Source of the DNA: Bacteriovoracaceae bacterium
GTDB lineage: Bacteria; Bdellovibrionota; Bacteriovoracia; Bacteriovoracales; Bacteriovoracaceae
DNA: 64,000 bases
Assembly: GCA_023954635.1 (NCBI GenBank)
Contig: JAGSHI010000001.1
Span: 62,001 to 126,000, forward strand
Direction: 5' to 3'
A model generated the notes under the pieces. The model did no database searches, was not told the DNA's origin, and saw only the letters and a program-made list of their open reading frames with translations. Below are positions 52,702 to 61,539 of the stretch, in pieces. Each line of letters begins with the position of its first letter. Positions within the stretch are counted from its first letter, which is position 1. The translations under genes were made by a program, and so were the position numbers.

Positions 52702-53415
52702 ATGAACTTTCAGCAATCTCAAACCTTTACAGGCCAAAAGAATACCGGTGTTCAAGGAACGCTTGGCAATAATCTTTTTAAACTAGAGGATGTCTCAGTT
52801 ACTTTTGGAGACATAAGGGCCTTAATTAATATCAAGTTAAGTATAGATAAGGGTGAGATTGTTTTTGTTACAGGTGCTTCTGGAGCAGGAAAGACATCAT
52901 TATTAGGACTTCTTTCTGGAGATCTTAAACCAGACAGTGGTCGTGTTTCTGTTCCTTCACCACGAAGATGTTTTATCTCTAAGGTGTTTCAAGATTTACG
53001 CTTAGAGAATAGAAAAACATGTGAGCAAAACCTGTGGGCCGCCTATGACTCAACAATTTATGACAACAAAAAAGAATTTAAAAAAGATTTAGAGGATCTC
53101 GCTGGAGTACTTGGCTTTGATAATAGACTAGATCTAAAAATTAAAGATGCTAACGGTGGTTTGAAACAGAAGATCGCTATTGCAAGGGCACTTTTATCTA
53201 AACCAGATGTTTTTATTGCAGATGAGCCTACAGCAAGTTTAGATACTGGGAATGCTCGTCGGCTCTTCGAAGTGTTAAACATCTATAACGTTAAAAAAGG
53301 CATGACAGTTATTTGGGCATCTCACAATAAAGAGCTCGTGAAGAACTTCAGTGGAAGAATAATACATTTAGAAAATGGAAAACTGATCTATACGGGGCAT
53401 GCATGTTTTATTTGA
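52702..53415 (+). CDS. ftsE: FtsE-like cell-division ABC ATPase
   Basis: FtsE drives FtsX to activate septal murein hydrolases. Walker A is VTGASGAGKTSL (about residues 58-69), Walker B is VFIADEPTASLDTG, and the switch histidine is in WASHNKELV. The ABC signature, normally LSGGEQQ, reads ANGGLKQK, a notable deviation. About 25 extra residues (NFQQSQTFTGQKNTGV) precede the domain. It is followed by ftsX with 13 nt overlap, then an envC-like gene, the complete ftsEX-envC set, which supports the name. The 5' gap holds two small hairpins. Confidence 0.88.
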   Translation: MNFQQSQTFTGQKNTGVQGTLGNNLFKLEDVSVTFGDIRALINIKLSIDKGEIVFVTGASGAGKTSLLGLLSGDLKPDSGRVSVPSPRRCFISKVFQDLRLENRKTCEQNLWAAYDSTIYDNKKEFKKDLEDLAGVLGFDNRLDLKIKDANGGLKQKIAIARALLSKPDVFIADEPTASLDTGNARRLFEVLNIYNVKKGMTVIWASHNKELVKNFSGRIIHLENGKLIYTGHACFI

Positions 53416-54197
53416 TGAATTTTTTTAAGTCTCTTTTAAGCAATCCTATAAAAGGATTAACCTTTATCGTTCTAACATTTTTATTTGTAGGATCTTCTTT
53501 CTATGGAACAAAAATTGAGAAGAGCTTACTTAAGGGTGTTTCTAAGATGGAGAAGGGAGCGAGTTTCTTTGCTCTTGTCGATTCTAGAGAAAACAATCAA
53601 AGAATTGCACGAAAATTAAGAGATCTTCCAGGTGTCGAAAAAGTAAGTGTGCTTTCAAAGTCTGATGTTTCGTCATCATTAGATAACTTATTAAAGACGT
53701 TAGATGTCGGGATTTCGAAAGACTTATTAGATCTCAGTTTCTCTGGGCTTCAAATTGAATTTCAAAAAGGTCTTCCTTCGCGAAGTCAGAACTTAATTAG
53801 AAGTTACTTATCACGACTCGTTGGAACAGAAAAACTTACAATGGGAGCCGTTAATAAAGAGTCGATAGGACAGAAGAAAAAAAGAGGCTCAATCGTCAAT
53901 TTTATTAGAATATATTTTGGTCCGATTTTAACTGGGATCATGGGATTCTCATGGTTGGTTTTCTTTCTCTTTTTTAGGAAATCAATATTAAGAGATGCTT
54001 ACTTAGCAGAGCAGTTCCAACGTAGAAAAAGTGTCGGTATTAAAACTCTGAGCGTGGGGTTTGTAACATTATTTTCGATTTCTTCTGGGATTTTCATTAC
54101 TTTATTTGGAAAGCCTGAAATTGTTCAAATTTTATTTGTGATGACTGTATTATTCATGGTGACTATTGTTCACATGAAAAAGACTGAGTGGGAGTAA
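53403..54197 (+). CDS. ftsX: FtsX-like cell-division membrane protein
   Basis: FtsX is the transmembrane partner of FtsE and binds EnvC through its periplasmic loop. Four helices are seen: about residues 20-38, 170-190 (ILTGIMGFSWLVFFLFF), 210-230 and 240-258, with the large periplasmic domain between the first two (GASFFALVDSR, LPGVEKVSVLSKSDV). Length (264 aa) is typical. ATG at 53403 has GGGG nearby; ATG at 53415 (TGATG with the ftsE stop) is also possible. Confidence 0.85.
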   Translation: MFYLMNFFKSLLSNPIKGLTFIVLTFLFVGSSFYGTKIEKSLLKGVSKMEKGASFFALVDSRENNQRIARKLRDLPGVEKVSVLSKSDVSSSLDNLLKTLDVGISKDLLDLSFSGLQIEFQKGLPSRSQNLIRSYLSRLVGTEKLTMGAVNKESIGQKKKRGSIVNFIRIYFGPILTGIMGFSWLVFFLFFRKSILRDAYLAEQFQRRKSVGIKTLSVGFVTLFSISSGIFITLFGKPEIVQILFVMTVLFMVTIVHMKKTEWE

Positions 54198-55255
54198 TTA
54201 TTAAAATCTTACTAAGCTCCCTCTTATTAACCCTATGCTTTCAACAAAACTCTTTTGCTGCTAAAAAAGCCCCGTCAAAAAAGAAAGTTTCTCTTTCTAG
54301 AGTACACAATAAAATTAGGAAGCAAGGTCATGTTATTCGTAAACTTAAAAAGCAAATATCTAGACTTGAATCCAACTTAGGGGACAGTAACAAAAGGTAC
54401 CTTTCTATTGTCACAAAAAAGAAAGAAATCGAAGTTCAATTCTATGAAATTAATAATAATCTAGAAAAAGAACAGAAAAGGCTGGAAGAAGAAGTCTTTA
54501 AATCACGTAAGTTATTATCTGGAGTTCTTGTCAATAGGTTCTCAGCAGATCAGAGCATGACAGGACTATTGGGTCAAAAAGTTCTTGTTAAAGAACTTGG
54601 CAATAGAATCGTTAATATGGAAAAGGCCCTAGGAAAAATTAAGAATCAAAGAAAGGATATATCTGACCTAGAGTCCAGATTGGTAGAATATCGAAATCTT
54701 GAAAATGAACTTGGACAACTCTTATCAGGCTTAGAGTTGCAAAAAAGAGAAAAGACAACAAAGTATCTAATTGAAGTTGATAGAAAAGATAAACTTCAAG
54801 CTTCTTATGACAGGTTGAGGTCTAAAAAGTTAAGAAAAATGTCAAAGAAGGATCTCGCAAATATCGGCTATAGCTTCAATTCTCCTTTAGGTGAATACGT
54901 TGGAATGGAGTTTGATAAAAAAGGTGTCACATATAAATACAAAGGTCGCAAACCAGTTCTGACCACTGCCGCTGGAAAAATTATGTATCAAGGGACATTA
55001 TCAAACTTTGGTAATGTTATTATGATCGACCATGGAAAAGAGACGAGAAGCATCATTCTAGGAAAGTTTGTTCCAAAAGTGGCTAAAGGAACGCGAGTTA
55101 GAAAGGGTGACGTTCTGGGCTATACTCGAGATTCAAGAAACCAAGAAGAAAAATTATATTTTGAAGTGCGACAAAAAAACAAGGTTCAGAATACGATCCT
55201 ATTACTCGATAGGAAATCCTTGGCCAAGAATGATGTAAAATCGGATAATACCTGA
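54188..55255 (+). CDS. EnvC-like murein hydrolase activator
   Basis: A 355-aa secreted protein: signal peptide (about KILLSSLLLTLCFQQNSFA), two coiled-coil stretches (about 35-120 and 140-215), and a C-terminal LytM/M23-fold domain (VLTTAAGKIMYQGTLSNFG, MIDHGKETRS, LGYTRDSRNQEEKLYFEVR). As in EnvC, the zinc ligands of active M23 enzymes are incomplete, so it should activate amidases and not cut murein itself. It follows ftsX, the usual partner. GTG at 54188 overlaps the ftsX end but lacks a good ribosome site; ATT at 54200 has GGGAG 5 nt upstream and would give a tidy signal peptide. Confidence 0.85.
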   Translation: MGVIIKILLSSLLLTLCFQQNSFAAKKAPSKKKVSLSRVHNKIRKQGHVIRKLKKQISRLESNLGDSNKRYLSIVTKKKEIEVQFYEINNNLEKEQKRLEEEVFKSRKLLSGVLVNRFSADQSMTGLLGQKVLVKELGNRIVNMEKALGKIKNQRKDISDLESRLVEYRNLENELGQLLSGLELQKREKTTKYLIEVDRKDKLQASYDRLRSKKLRKMSKKDLANIGYSFNSPLGEYVGMEFDKKGVTYKYKGRKPVLTTAAGKIMYQGTLSNFGNVIMIDHGKETRSIILGKFVPKVAKGTRVRKGDVLGYTRDSRNQEEKLYFEVRQKNKVQNTILLLDRKSLAKNDVKSDNT

Positions 55256-55277
55256 AATATATTAAAAGGTTTGTAAA

Positions 55278-56687
55278 ATGAGAGAGAAAAAGTGGAAAGG
55301 GCCTAAGGTCTTTTTTGTAGTTTTGGCCATTAGCTTTACGGGAATACTGGGTGGGTTCTATGGAACAAAAACTGTATTTGCTGTAACTAAAAGTAGATTC
55401 GAAAAATTAGAGCTTTTCAACAAAGTTTTATATCTAATCGAAAATCAATATTACAGGTCTGTTGATACTGGAAAATTAATTGAAGGTGCAATCAACGGAA
55501 TGATGGAAACTTTAGACCCTCACTCAGCGTATTTGTCACGTGATGTGTTTACAAAAATGCAAGAAGATACGAAAGGAGAATTTGGGGGACTTGGAATAGA
55601 AGTTACTCAAAAAGATGGTGTTCTTGTCGTTATTACTCCTATCGATGATACTCCTGCTTACAAAGCTGGAATTAAGTCAGGAGATAAGATTGTTGAAATA
55701 GACAGTGAATCAACAGTTGGTTTAACTTTAGAGAAAGCTGTAGAGAAAATGCGAGGAAAGACTGGAAGTAAAATTACCCTTGGGATAGTAAGAGAAGGTG
55801 TCGAAGGTATAAAGCAGATCGATGTAAATAGAGAAATCATTAAGATTCGTGCCGTTAAGTCTCATATTGTTAAAAAAGAATTTATATACGTTAGGCTTAC
55901 TCAATTTCAAAAGAATGGTTCAAAGCAAATTGGTAGGCATATTAAAAAACTCAGAAAGAGAATTAAAAATGGTCCGAAAGGGCTTATTCTGGACCTTCGA
56001 TCTAATCCTGGTGGACTTCTTGATGAAGCGGTTGATTTGTCATCAATTTTTCTAAAAGACGGAACTGTTGTTTCAACCGAGGGAAGAGATCCTAAAAACA
56101 AAGAAATTAGATATGTGAAAAAAACGGGTCATAAGGAACTTGAAATTCCAATGATCGTTTTAATAAACGGAGCCTCTGCTTCAGCATCTGAAATTGTTGC
56201 TGGTGCACTTCAAGATCACAATCGTGCCATTCTTATGGGAACGCAAAGTTTTGGAAAAGGATCTGTTCAGACTGTTGCTAAGATTGATGACACCCAGGGA
56301 ATCAAACTAACTATTGCTCAGTATATGACTCCAAAGGGTCGTAAAATTCAGGCGGTCGGAATTAAGCCAGATGTTGAAATAGATGAAGCTGAAGGTGACT
56401 GGTTAAGCGACAATAAAAAACCACCTCGCTACATCAGAGAAGCTGACTTGAGAAATCACTTAACTGCGACTATCGAAACTCCCGAAGAGAAAAAGTTGAG
56501 AATAGCCAAAGAGAAAGAGGATCGTAAGCGTCGTATTGCTAAATTCAAGAGAATGAAGGAAAAAGCGGCTAAAAAATCTAAAAAAGAAGATGTTTATAAG
56601 AAATATAATCCGAGTGAAGATTATCAAGTCCTCCAGGCCATTAACTATTTGAAGAGTTTTAAAGTATTTAAAAAAATGGTCCACTAA
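55278..56687 (+). CDS. C-terminal processing protease (S41, CtpA-like)
   Basis: Periplasmic tail-specific serine protease, 469 aa. One N-terminal helix, then a PDZ domain at about residues 95-180 (GLGIEVTQKDGVLVVI, AGIKSGDKIVEI) and the S41 core. Catalytic serine lies in NGASASASEIVAGALQD and the lysine in SFGKGSVQTV. A basic C-terminal tail (KRRIAKFKRMKEKAAKKSKK) is unusual. It follows the envC-like gene by 22 nt; Ctp proteases often control murein hydrolase levels, so the neighbourhood is meaningful. Confidence 0.93.
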   Translation: MREKKWKGPKVFFVVLAISFTGILGGFYGTKTVFAVTKSRFEKLELFNKVLYLIENQYYRSVDTGKLIEGAINGMMETLDPHSAYLSRDVFTKMQEDTKGEFGGLGIEVTQKDGVLVVITPIDDTPAYKAGIKSGDKIVEIDSESTVGLTLEKAVEKMRGKTGSKITLGIVREGVEGIKQIDVNREIIKIRAVKSHIVKKEFIYVRLTQFQKNGSKQIGRHIKKLRKRIKNGPKGLILDLRSNPGGLLDEAVDLSSIFLKDGTVVSTEGRDPKNKEIRYVKKTGHKELEIPMIVLINGASASASEIVAGALQDHNRAILMGTQSFGKGSVQTVAKIDDTQGIKLTIAQYMTPKGRKIQAVGIKPDVEIDEAEGDWLSDNKKPPRYIREADLRNHLTATIETPEEKKLRIAKEKEDRKRRIAKFKRMKEKAAKKSKKEDVYKKYNPSEDYQVLQAINYLKSFKVFKKMVH

Positions 56688-56769
56688 ATAAATCTCTAAC
56701 CGACTGGTATTGCATTTAAATGATGCAGTGCCAGTACTCAAAGTATCCAGTCACCTTCTAGAATGGTTT

Positions 56770-58059
56770 ATGGATAAAGTTCCTGGCGTCTCAGAAGTCG
56801 TACTAAACATAAAAAGATTGTTAGAAGGTGAGTTTCGCTCAGTTTCAGTTGAGGGTGAAGTTTCTAACCTTTCTCACTCATCATCTGGTCATTGGTATCT
56901 TACTCTTAGTGACCGAAATAGTAGTCTCTCAGCTGCCGTTTTTAAAATGGACGCCCTCAGAAATCCTCTTATTAAAAAATTAAAGAATGGAGATAAAATA
57001 GTTTGTTCTGGCTCCATTGGTGTCTATAACAAACGGGGAACTTTTCAATTAATTGTTAAGAGAATGTCACCTGCCGGAAAGGGAGACCTTAAAGAGCAAT
57101 TTGAAAAACTAAAGAGAAATCTCGCGGCAGAAGGATTGTTTGATCCTGAAATAAAGAAGGAAATACCAAAACTTCCAAAGAGAGTTGCTGTCATAACTGC
57201 TCGAGGAGCAGCAGCTTTTCAGGATTTTTTAAATATTATGGATAGAAGAAGTGAGTGGTATGACATCTTGCTTTCTCCTGCCCTCGTTCAAGGTGATGCT
57301 GCTCCTAACTCCATTCGCAAGGCCCTGCATAATGTAATTAAATACTCATTGGAAGCATCTGAAGATAAAAAAATTGATGTCATCGTTTTAACTAGAGGTG
57401 GAGGCTCAATGGAAGATCTCTGGGCATTTAACGACGAGGCCCTCGCTTGGGATATTTATAATTGCCCTATTCCTGTAATTTCAGCAGTAGGACATCAAGT
57501 GGATACCACTATTTCGGATTATGTTTCTGATCTTCGATGTGAGACACCCTCTGCCGCTGCAGAAGTCCTCTCTCATGCTCAAACAGAACTGAAAGAAAGT
57601 TTAGAGTCTAGCGGGAGACAACTCGGAAGAAATATTGAATACCGAATTCGAACTGAATCAGAAAGACTTTATAAGGGACACCCTCGAAAAGTTTTAGATG
57701 TCATTTGGAGTCGAGTGAATAAATATAGAAAAACTCTTTCTACAATGGATTTAAAGAATCGATCACACGAGTACTTAGGTATTTATGATCAACATCAAAG
57801 ACTCGATGATGGGATTGCACGCTTGAAAATCGGTTTAGAAAGAAAAATAAATCGATTGAATGAACGAGCAAATGGAGCAAATGATTTATTAAGGGTACTT
57901 GATCCTTCAAATGTTCTCGGTAGAGGCTATACCATTATCAAAAATAAAAAAGGTAAAGTTATTCCTTCAATGAAAGACTTTAAAAAACTACCCGCTAAAG
58001 ATGAGTTTGATATTGTCTTTCATGACGGTCAGTCCCAAGGCGTAAAGGGTGGAGAATGA
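56770..58059 (+). CDS. xseA: Exodeoxyribonuclease VII large subunit
   Basis: XseA with XseB degrades single-stranded DNA. The OB-fold N-terminus (VSVEGEVSNLSHSSSGHWY, LTLSDRNSSLSAAVF) and core landmarks (VAVITARGAAAFQDFLNI, VLTRGGGSMEDLWAFND, SAVGHQVDTTISDYV, CETPSAAAE) are all present, followed by the coiled-coil C-terminus and DPSNVLGRGYTII. ATG at 56770 aligns the start with the family; in-frame TTG at 56710 and GTG at 56728 exist, and none has a clear ribosome site. Its stop overlaps the next ATG. No xseB is visible next to it. Confidence 0.93.
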   Translation: MDKVPGVSEVVLNIKRLLEGEFRSVSVEGEVSNLSHSSSGHWYLTLSDRNSSLSAAVFKMDALRNPLIKKLKNGDKIVCSGSIGVYNKRGTFQLIVKRMSPAGKGDLKEQFEKLKRNLAAEGLFDPEIKKEIPKLPKRVAVITARGAAAFQDFLNIMDRRSEWYDILLSPALVQGDAAPNSIRKALHNVIKYSLEASEDKKIDVIVLTRGGGSMEDLWAFNDEALAWDIYNCPIPVISAVGHQVDTTISDYVSDLRCETPSAAAEVLSHAQTELKESLESSGRQLGRNIEYRIRTESERLYKGHPRKVLDVIWSRVNKYRKTLSTMDLKNRSHEYLGIYDQHQRLDDGIARLKIGLERKINRLNERANGANDLLRVLDPSNVLGRGYTIIKNKKGKVIPSMKDFKKLPAKDEFDIVFHDGQSQGVKGGE

Positions 58060-59735
58060 TCTCTGAAATGGTCGTGGGTTTAGATAAAAGCCTCAAGGGA
58101 AATTTGAGAGATAAAACACAATCTATTTGTGAAAGATTTGGGTGTGTTGTTGAACAATCGCCGTCAAAAAGAAAAGTTGACCTTCTCATTTCTGGGGAGA
58201 AACCAAAGTCAACACCACTCGAGTGGGGAATGACTATACGTTTCTCATCAAATGAAATGTTAGAGTCTGAAAATTCCTTCGATTCAACTTTCTTGTTAGA
58301 CGCAGAAGACATGTTCTCATTAGAAGATTTGCTAACTCCAATTTCAGAGAAAATCCATAAAGGAAAAGTTGAATTCTTAGTAGAGGGAAGTTCTCAAAAG
58401 CTAGAAGAAGTTTTTAAAAGAGCAAATTCTTATGTTGGAAGATTATATCGAAGAATGCTTCTCCTCGATGTTAATAGGGCAGAACTCGAAAGTGAATTAA
58501 CTGAATATCTAACTTTACAGCATACAACCCTTCAATTGAGTTTAAATGCACAAACGATTGATGATGAAGATGACTTCTTCACGTTAATTATGAACTCAAT
58601 TAAAGGACATAAATTAATAAAAGAAATGGCAGTCATTAAAGCAGAAGATATCTCTGGATTGACAAAAGATTGGGATAAGGTGATCGTTCTTCCTCATCTC
58701 GATATAGAAGATGAGTTTTTATTAGTTAAATTTTATCCAAAAGCCGACTCCGATCAGGCCAATTTTATCCTAGGCAAAATCTTACAAGAGTTAGATAACT
58801 TTACCTTCTCAAAAGAAAGATTTAAGGGACTCAAAACTATGGGGGAGCTGTGGGGACAAGCTTTTAACTCTCTTCCCGTACCCGCAGCGCTATTTAAGAA
58901 AAACGGAGAACTCCTCTTGCACAATTCTCCTTTTTCAAAGACAAGAGTACTTCCAAAAGACTGTTTACAATTCAAGGACAACGAAAAGGTTGACCTCGGA
59001 GGAGGAGTTTTTAAAGTCACAAGGAAAGATGTCTATTTTAATGAAGATGTTTATTACTTATTTGTCTTTGACTCCACAGATGAAAGTGTAAACAAACAAA
59101 ATAATTCTAGTGAAGAACTTGGTATTATCTCTAGTTCAATTGCTCATGAATTAAATAATCCGATTGCAGGTATTTTAACGGCGATCTCTCTCTTAGAGCT
59201 TGAAGATGATTGGGATGATGATTCTGTGGACTCTTTGAGCGAGATGAAGAATGGTGCGAGAAGGTGCCAGGAGTTGATTAAAGTATTCTTGGGATTTAGT
59301 CGGGCCTCTCTTCATCAGACAGAATCTGGTTCAATGGCAGAGTCCTTTCAACATTCAATTAACTTACTAAGGTTTCGAATGGTTGAAGCAAATACACGTT
59401 TAGAGGTGGTTGAAAAATCGAACAATACAGTCTTTAGAAATTTAGGAAATGAATCAATTCGATCTATGATTTTTTATCTAATTATGAATGAAGTCTTAAC
59501 TTCATTCTCTCATTTAAATTTAATTAGTTCAGAAGATAGTAAAGGTACAAAACAAGGTGAATTTCAAGAAAGTTCTGATGAAGTTCTTATTACTTTTAAA
59601 CAAGATTTGCAGGACCTTTCTAACCTAAAGCAATCAAAATTAATTAAACACTTATTAGAAAATCAATCTCTTGAGATGACGATTCTTCCCAAAGGGATAA
59701 AACTTCAAAGTTCCGCTGAGAAACTACTTCTTTAG
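58056..59735 (+). CDS. Histidine-kinase-like protein without a clear ATPase domain
   Basis: A 559-aa soluble protein. An N-terminal region of about 240 residues of unknown fold is followed by a PAS-like part (SLPVPAALFKKNGELLLHNSP, about 275-330). An H-box follows with the phosphoacceptor: ISSSIAHELNNPIAGILTAI. The last 180 residues should hold HATPase_c, but I see only a weak N-box (MIFYLIMNEVLTSFSH) and no DxGxG or GTGLGL. It may be a phosphotransfer or pseudo-kinase. ATGA overlap with xseA. Confidence 0.65.
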   Translation: MISEMVVGLDKSLKGNLRDKTQSICERFGCVVEQSPSKRKVDLLISGEKPKSTPLEWGMTIRFSSNEMLESENSFDSTFLLDAEDMFSLEDLLTPISEKIHKGKVEFLVEGSSQKLEEVFKRANSYVGRLYRRMLLLDVNRAELESELTEYLTLQHTTLQLSLNAQTIDDEDDFFTLIMNSIKGHKLIKEMAVIKAEDISGLTKDWDKVIVLPHLDIEDEFLLVKFYPKADSDQANFILGKILQELDNFTFSKERFKGLKTMGELWGQAFNSLPVPAALFKKNGELLLHNSPFSKTRVLPKDCLQFKDNEKVDLGGGVFKVTRKDVYFNEDVYYLFVFDSTDESVNKQNNSSEELGIISSSIAHELNNPIAGILTAISLLELEDDWDDDSVDSLSEMKNGARRCQELIKVFLGFSRASLHQTESGSMAESFQHSINLLRFRMVEANTRLEVVEKSNNTVFRNLGNESIRSMIFYLIMNEVLTSFSHLNLISSEDSKGTKQGEFQESSDEVLITFKQDLQDLSNLKQSKLIKHLLENQSLEMTILPKGIKLQSSAEKLLL

Positions 59736-59746
59736 GAGTTCGAGAC

Positions 59747-60109
59747 ATGGCTACGTTTACTTTTTCTCATTTATTAATAGTTTTTTCTGGTGGGGGGATT
59801 GGTGCAACTCTTAGATGGGGATTGTCTGGTTTAGTTTCAAGTATGAGTGGTAGACCATGGACAGGAACTCTTTTTGTTAACTTGATTGGATGTGCCATTT
59901 TTTTCTTAATTTCAAAAACGTTTTCTGATATTGGCAAAAACTATGATCTGCTTTTTAAAACGGGAATACTTGGAAGTCTAACCACTTTTTCGACTTTTGC
60001 TTTTGATGTTGTATCACTCTTTAAACAAGGAATGATTAAGGAAGCAGCAATGGCCCTAGGCTTAAATGTAATCTTTGGGATAATTATAGGGATTTGGATT
60101 CTTCGTTAA
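59747..60109 (+). CDS. crcB: Fluoride exporter CrcB/FluC
   Basis: FluC is a dual-topology dimeric F- channel. A 120-aa protein with four helices and the family motifs GGGIGATLRWGLS, TLFVNLIGCAIFF and GSLTTFSTFAFDV, the last being the Phe-box segment lining the pore. AGGAG precedes the ATG. It lies 11 nt after the kinase-like gene and its 3' end overlaps the convergent exonuclease gene by 48 nt. No fluoride riboswitch is possible in the short 5' gap. Confidence 0.93.
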   Translation: MATFTFSHLLIVFSGGGIGATLRWGLSGLVSSMSGRPWTGTLFVNLIGCAIFFLISKTFSDIGKNYDLLFKTGILGSLTTFSTFAFDVVSLFKQGMIKEAAMALGLNVIFGIIIGIWILR

Positions 60110-61405
60110 GAATTCATCAAATTCTTTGAAGAACTCATCTTGTTTCTTGAAAGGGAGATTCTTTTTAAAAATAAAAAGCTCTTTACCTTTCTCTTTGCAA
60201 TCAACTAAATAACTTTCAAGAAATTCTCTTAGAAGAGGGTTGAAATGTGGTCTTTTCAGTTTGTTGGCGGAAAGTCTTGATGACTTACTGTTAATATATT
60301 GAAGAAGCTTCTTTCTGTGTCCAGGGTATCTGAAAATAAGTTCTGATTTCGGGTGCATACTTTGAATTGGATAAATAATGAGCTGTTCTGGAACTAAGTG
60401 ATTAACAATTAAGAAATCACCAAAATCTTTTCCAAGCATTGGTCCTTCAAGGTCCTCACTCATTTCAGATCTGTGAACAGCTTGCTTACCTGGAAGATAT
60501 TCCTTCCAGAGATGCTTAATTATTTCTGATCTTGTCGCATTATCTAGTTTTGTAAAAAGGTTATTAAAGTGAATTAAGATTTCGATGAGAGGGCCATGTA
60601 ATTTTATGGTAAATGTTTCCCAGTCTAACTCTTTAACTTTTTCTAAAATGAGATCCTGATCATTTTTACTACCTCTAAAAGGGAGAGCGTAGAGAATAAT
60701 TCCATTTTCACCTTTTAGGGTAACAAGTCCCGGAGCCTTAAGCTGAGAAAGTTTAGTGCTGATCTCTTCAAGAGGGGAGCCTTTTTTGAAGTTGACTCTA
60801 TCTAGCTCATATCGGTTTCTTGGATAATAAAGATGGTTAATCTTTTGAATTTCTTTATCTATAAAAATATGAAGATAAGTCGTAAGAAGCTGGGCCGTTG
60901 CCATGGCATCATCAAGGGCACGGTGTGCCTTTTTATGATGGATATCAAATATTTTACTCATGTAATTCAAGTTAGAGTTCATGAGATTTGGAACCAGGTA
61001 CTTAGTCATCAAGTTTGTACATAAACTTCTATTTTTTAACTCTTCTTTCCCAAGTCTCCTAAGAACAGAGTTGAAAAAAGGTATATCAAAACTCGTGTTG
61101 TGGGCAACGAGAATGGAGTCACCCATAAACTCAAGAAGCTCATCGATAACATCTTCTATGACAGGAGAGTCTTTAACATCATTTGGACTAATTGAAGTTA
61201 GCTTTTGAATAAAGTCTGGGATTCTAATTTCTGGTTGAATTAAAAAGTCTCTTGTCTCAACAATTTCAAGATTAACAATTCTCACCATTCCAATTTCTAT
61301 GATTTTATCATTTTTGTGATTTCCACCAGTCGTTTCAAGGTCGAATACACAGAAAGTTAAATTTGATAGGAGGTCTCTTGGGTTAGTTAATTCTTGGTCT
61401 GTCAT
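60062..61405 (-). CDS. DnaQ-type 3'-5' exonuclease with extra C-terminal region
   Basis: The N-terminal 175 residues are a DEDDh exonuclease like the Pol III epsilon subunit: FCVFDLETTGGNHKND (D-x-E), VAHNTSFDIPFFNS (D), and HRALDDAMATAQLL (H-x4-D). The remaining 270 residues contain PGLVTLKGENGIILY, which faintly recalls the GIY-YIG segment of UvrC/Cho fusions but lacks the GIY and YIG residues. AGGA precedes the ATG. Probably a DNA repair or maintenance nuclease, not the replicative epsilon. Confidence 0.82.
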   Translation of the reverse strand: MTDQELTNPRDLLSNLTFCVFDLETTGGNHKNDKIIEIGMVRIVNLEIVETRDFLIQPEIRIPDFIQKLTSISPNDVKDSPVIEDVIDELLEFMGDSILVAHNTSFDIPFFNSVLRRLGKEELKNRSLCTNLMTKYLVPNLMNSNLNYMSKIFDIHHKKAHRALDDAMATAQLLTTYLHIFIDKEIQKINHLYYPRNRYELDRVNFKKGSPLEEISTKLSQLKAPGLVTLKGENGIILYALPFRGSKNDQDLILEKVKELDWETFTIKLHGPLIEILIHFNNLFTKLDNATRSEIIKHLWKEYLPGKQAVHRSEMSEDLEGPMLGKDFGDFLIVNHLVPEQLIIYPIQSMHPKSELIFRYPGHRKKLLQYINSKSSRLSANKLKRPHFNPLLREFLESYLVDCKEKGKELFIFKKNLPFKKQDEFFKEFDEFLTKNPNPYNYPKDYI

Positions 61406-61539
61406 TTTTTTCCTGATCGAACATTCGCTCGAATCGAATCTTGGTTTTATTGTTCAATTCAACACTTACTTAAAGTTATTTTAATTATAGAAGAGATTTC
61501 CATACTTTAGCAGGCGGAAAATACTACTCCAATAAAATT

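Noticed and set aside
59736-59746. Fluoride riboswitch upstream of crcB
   Set aside because: The gap is 11 nt, too short to hold one; the gene is coupled to the upstream gene.
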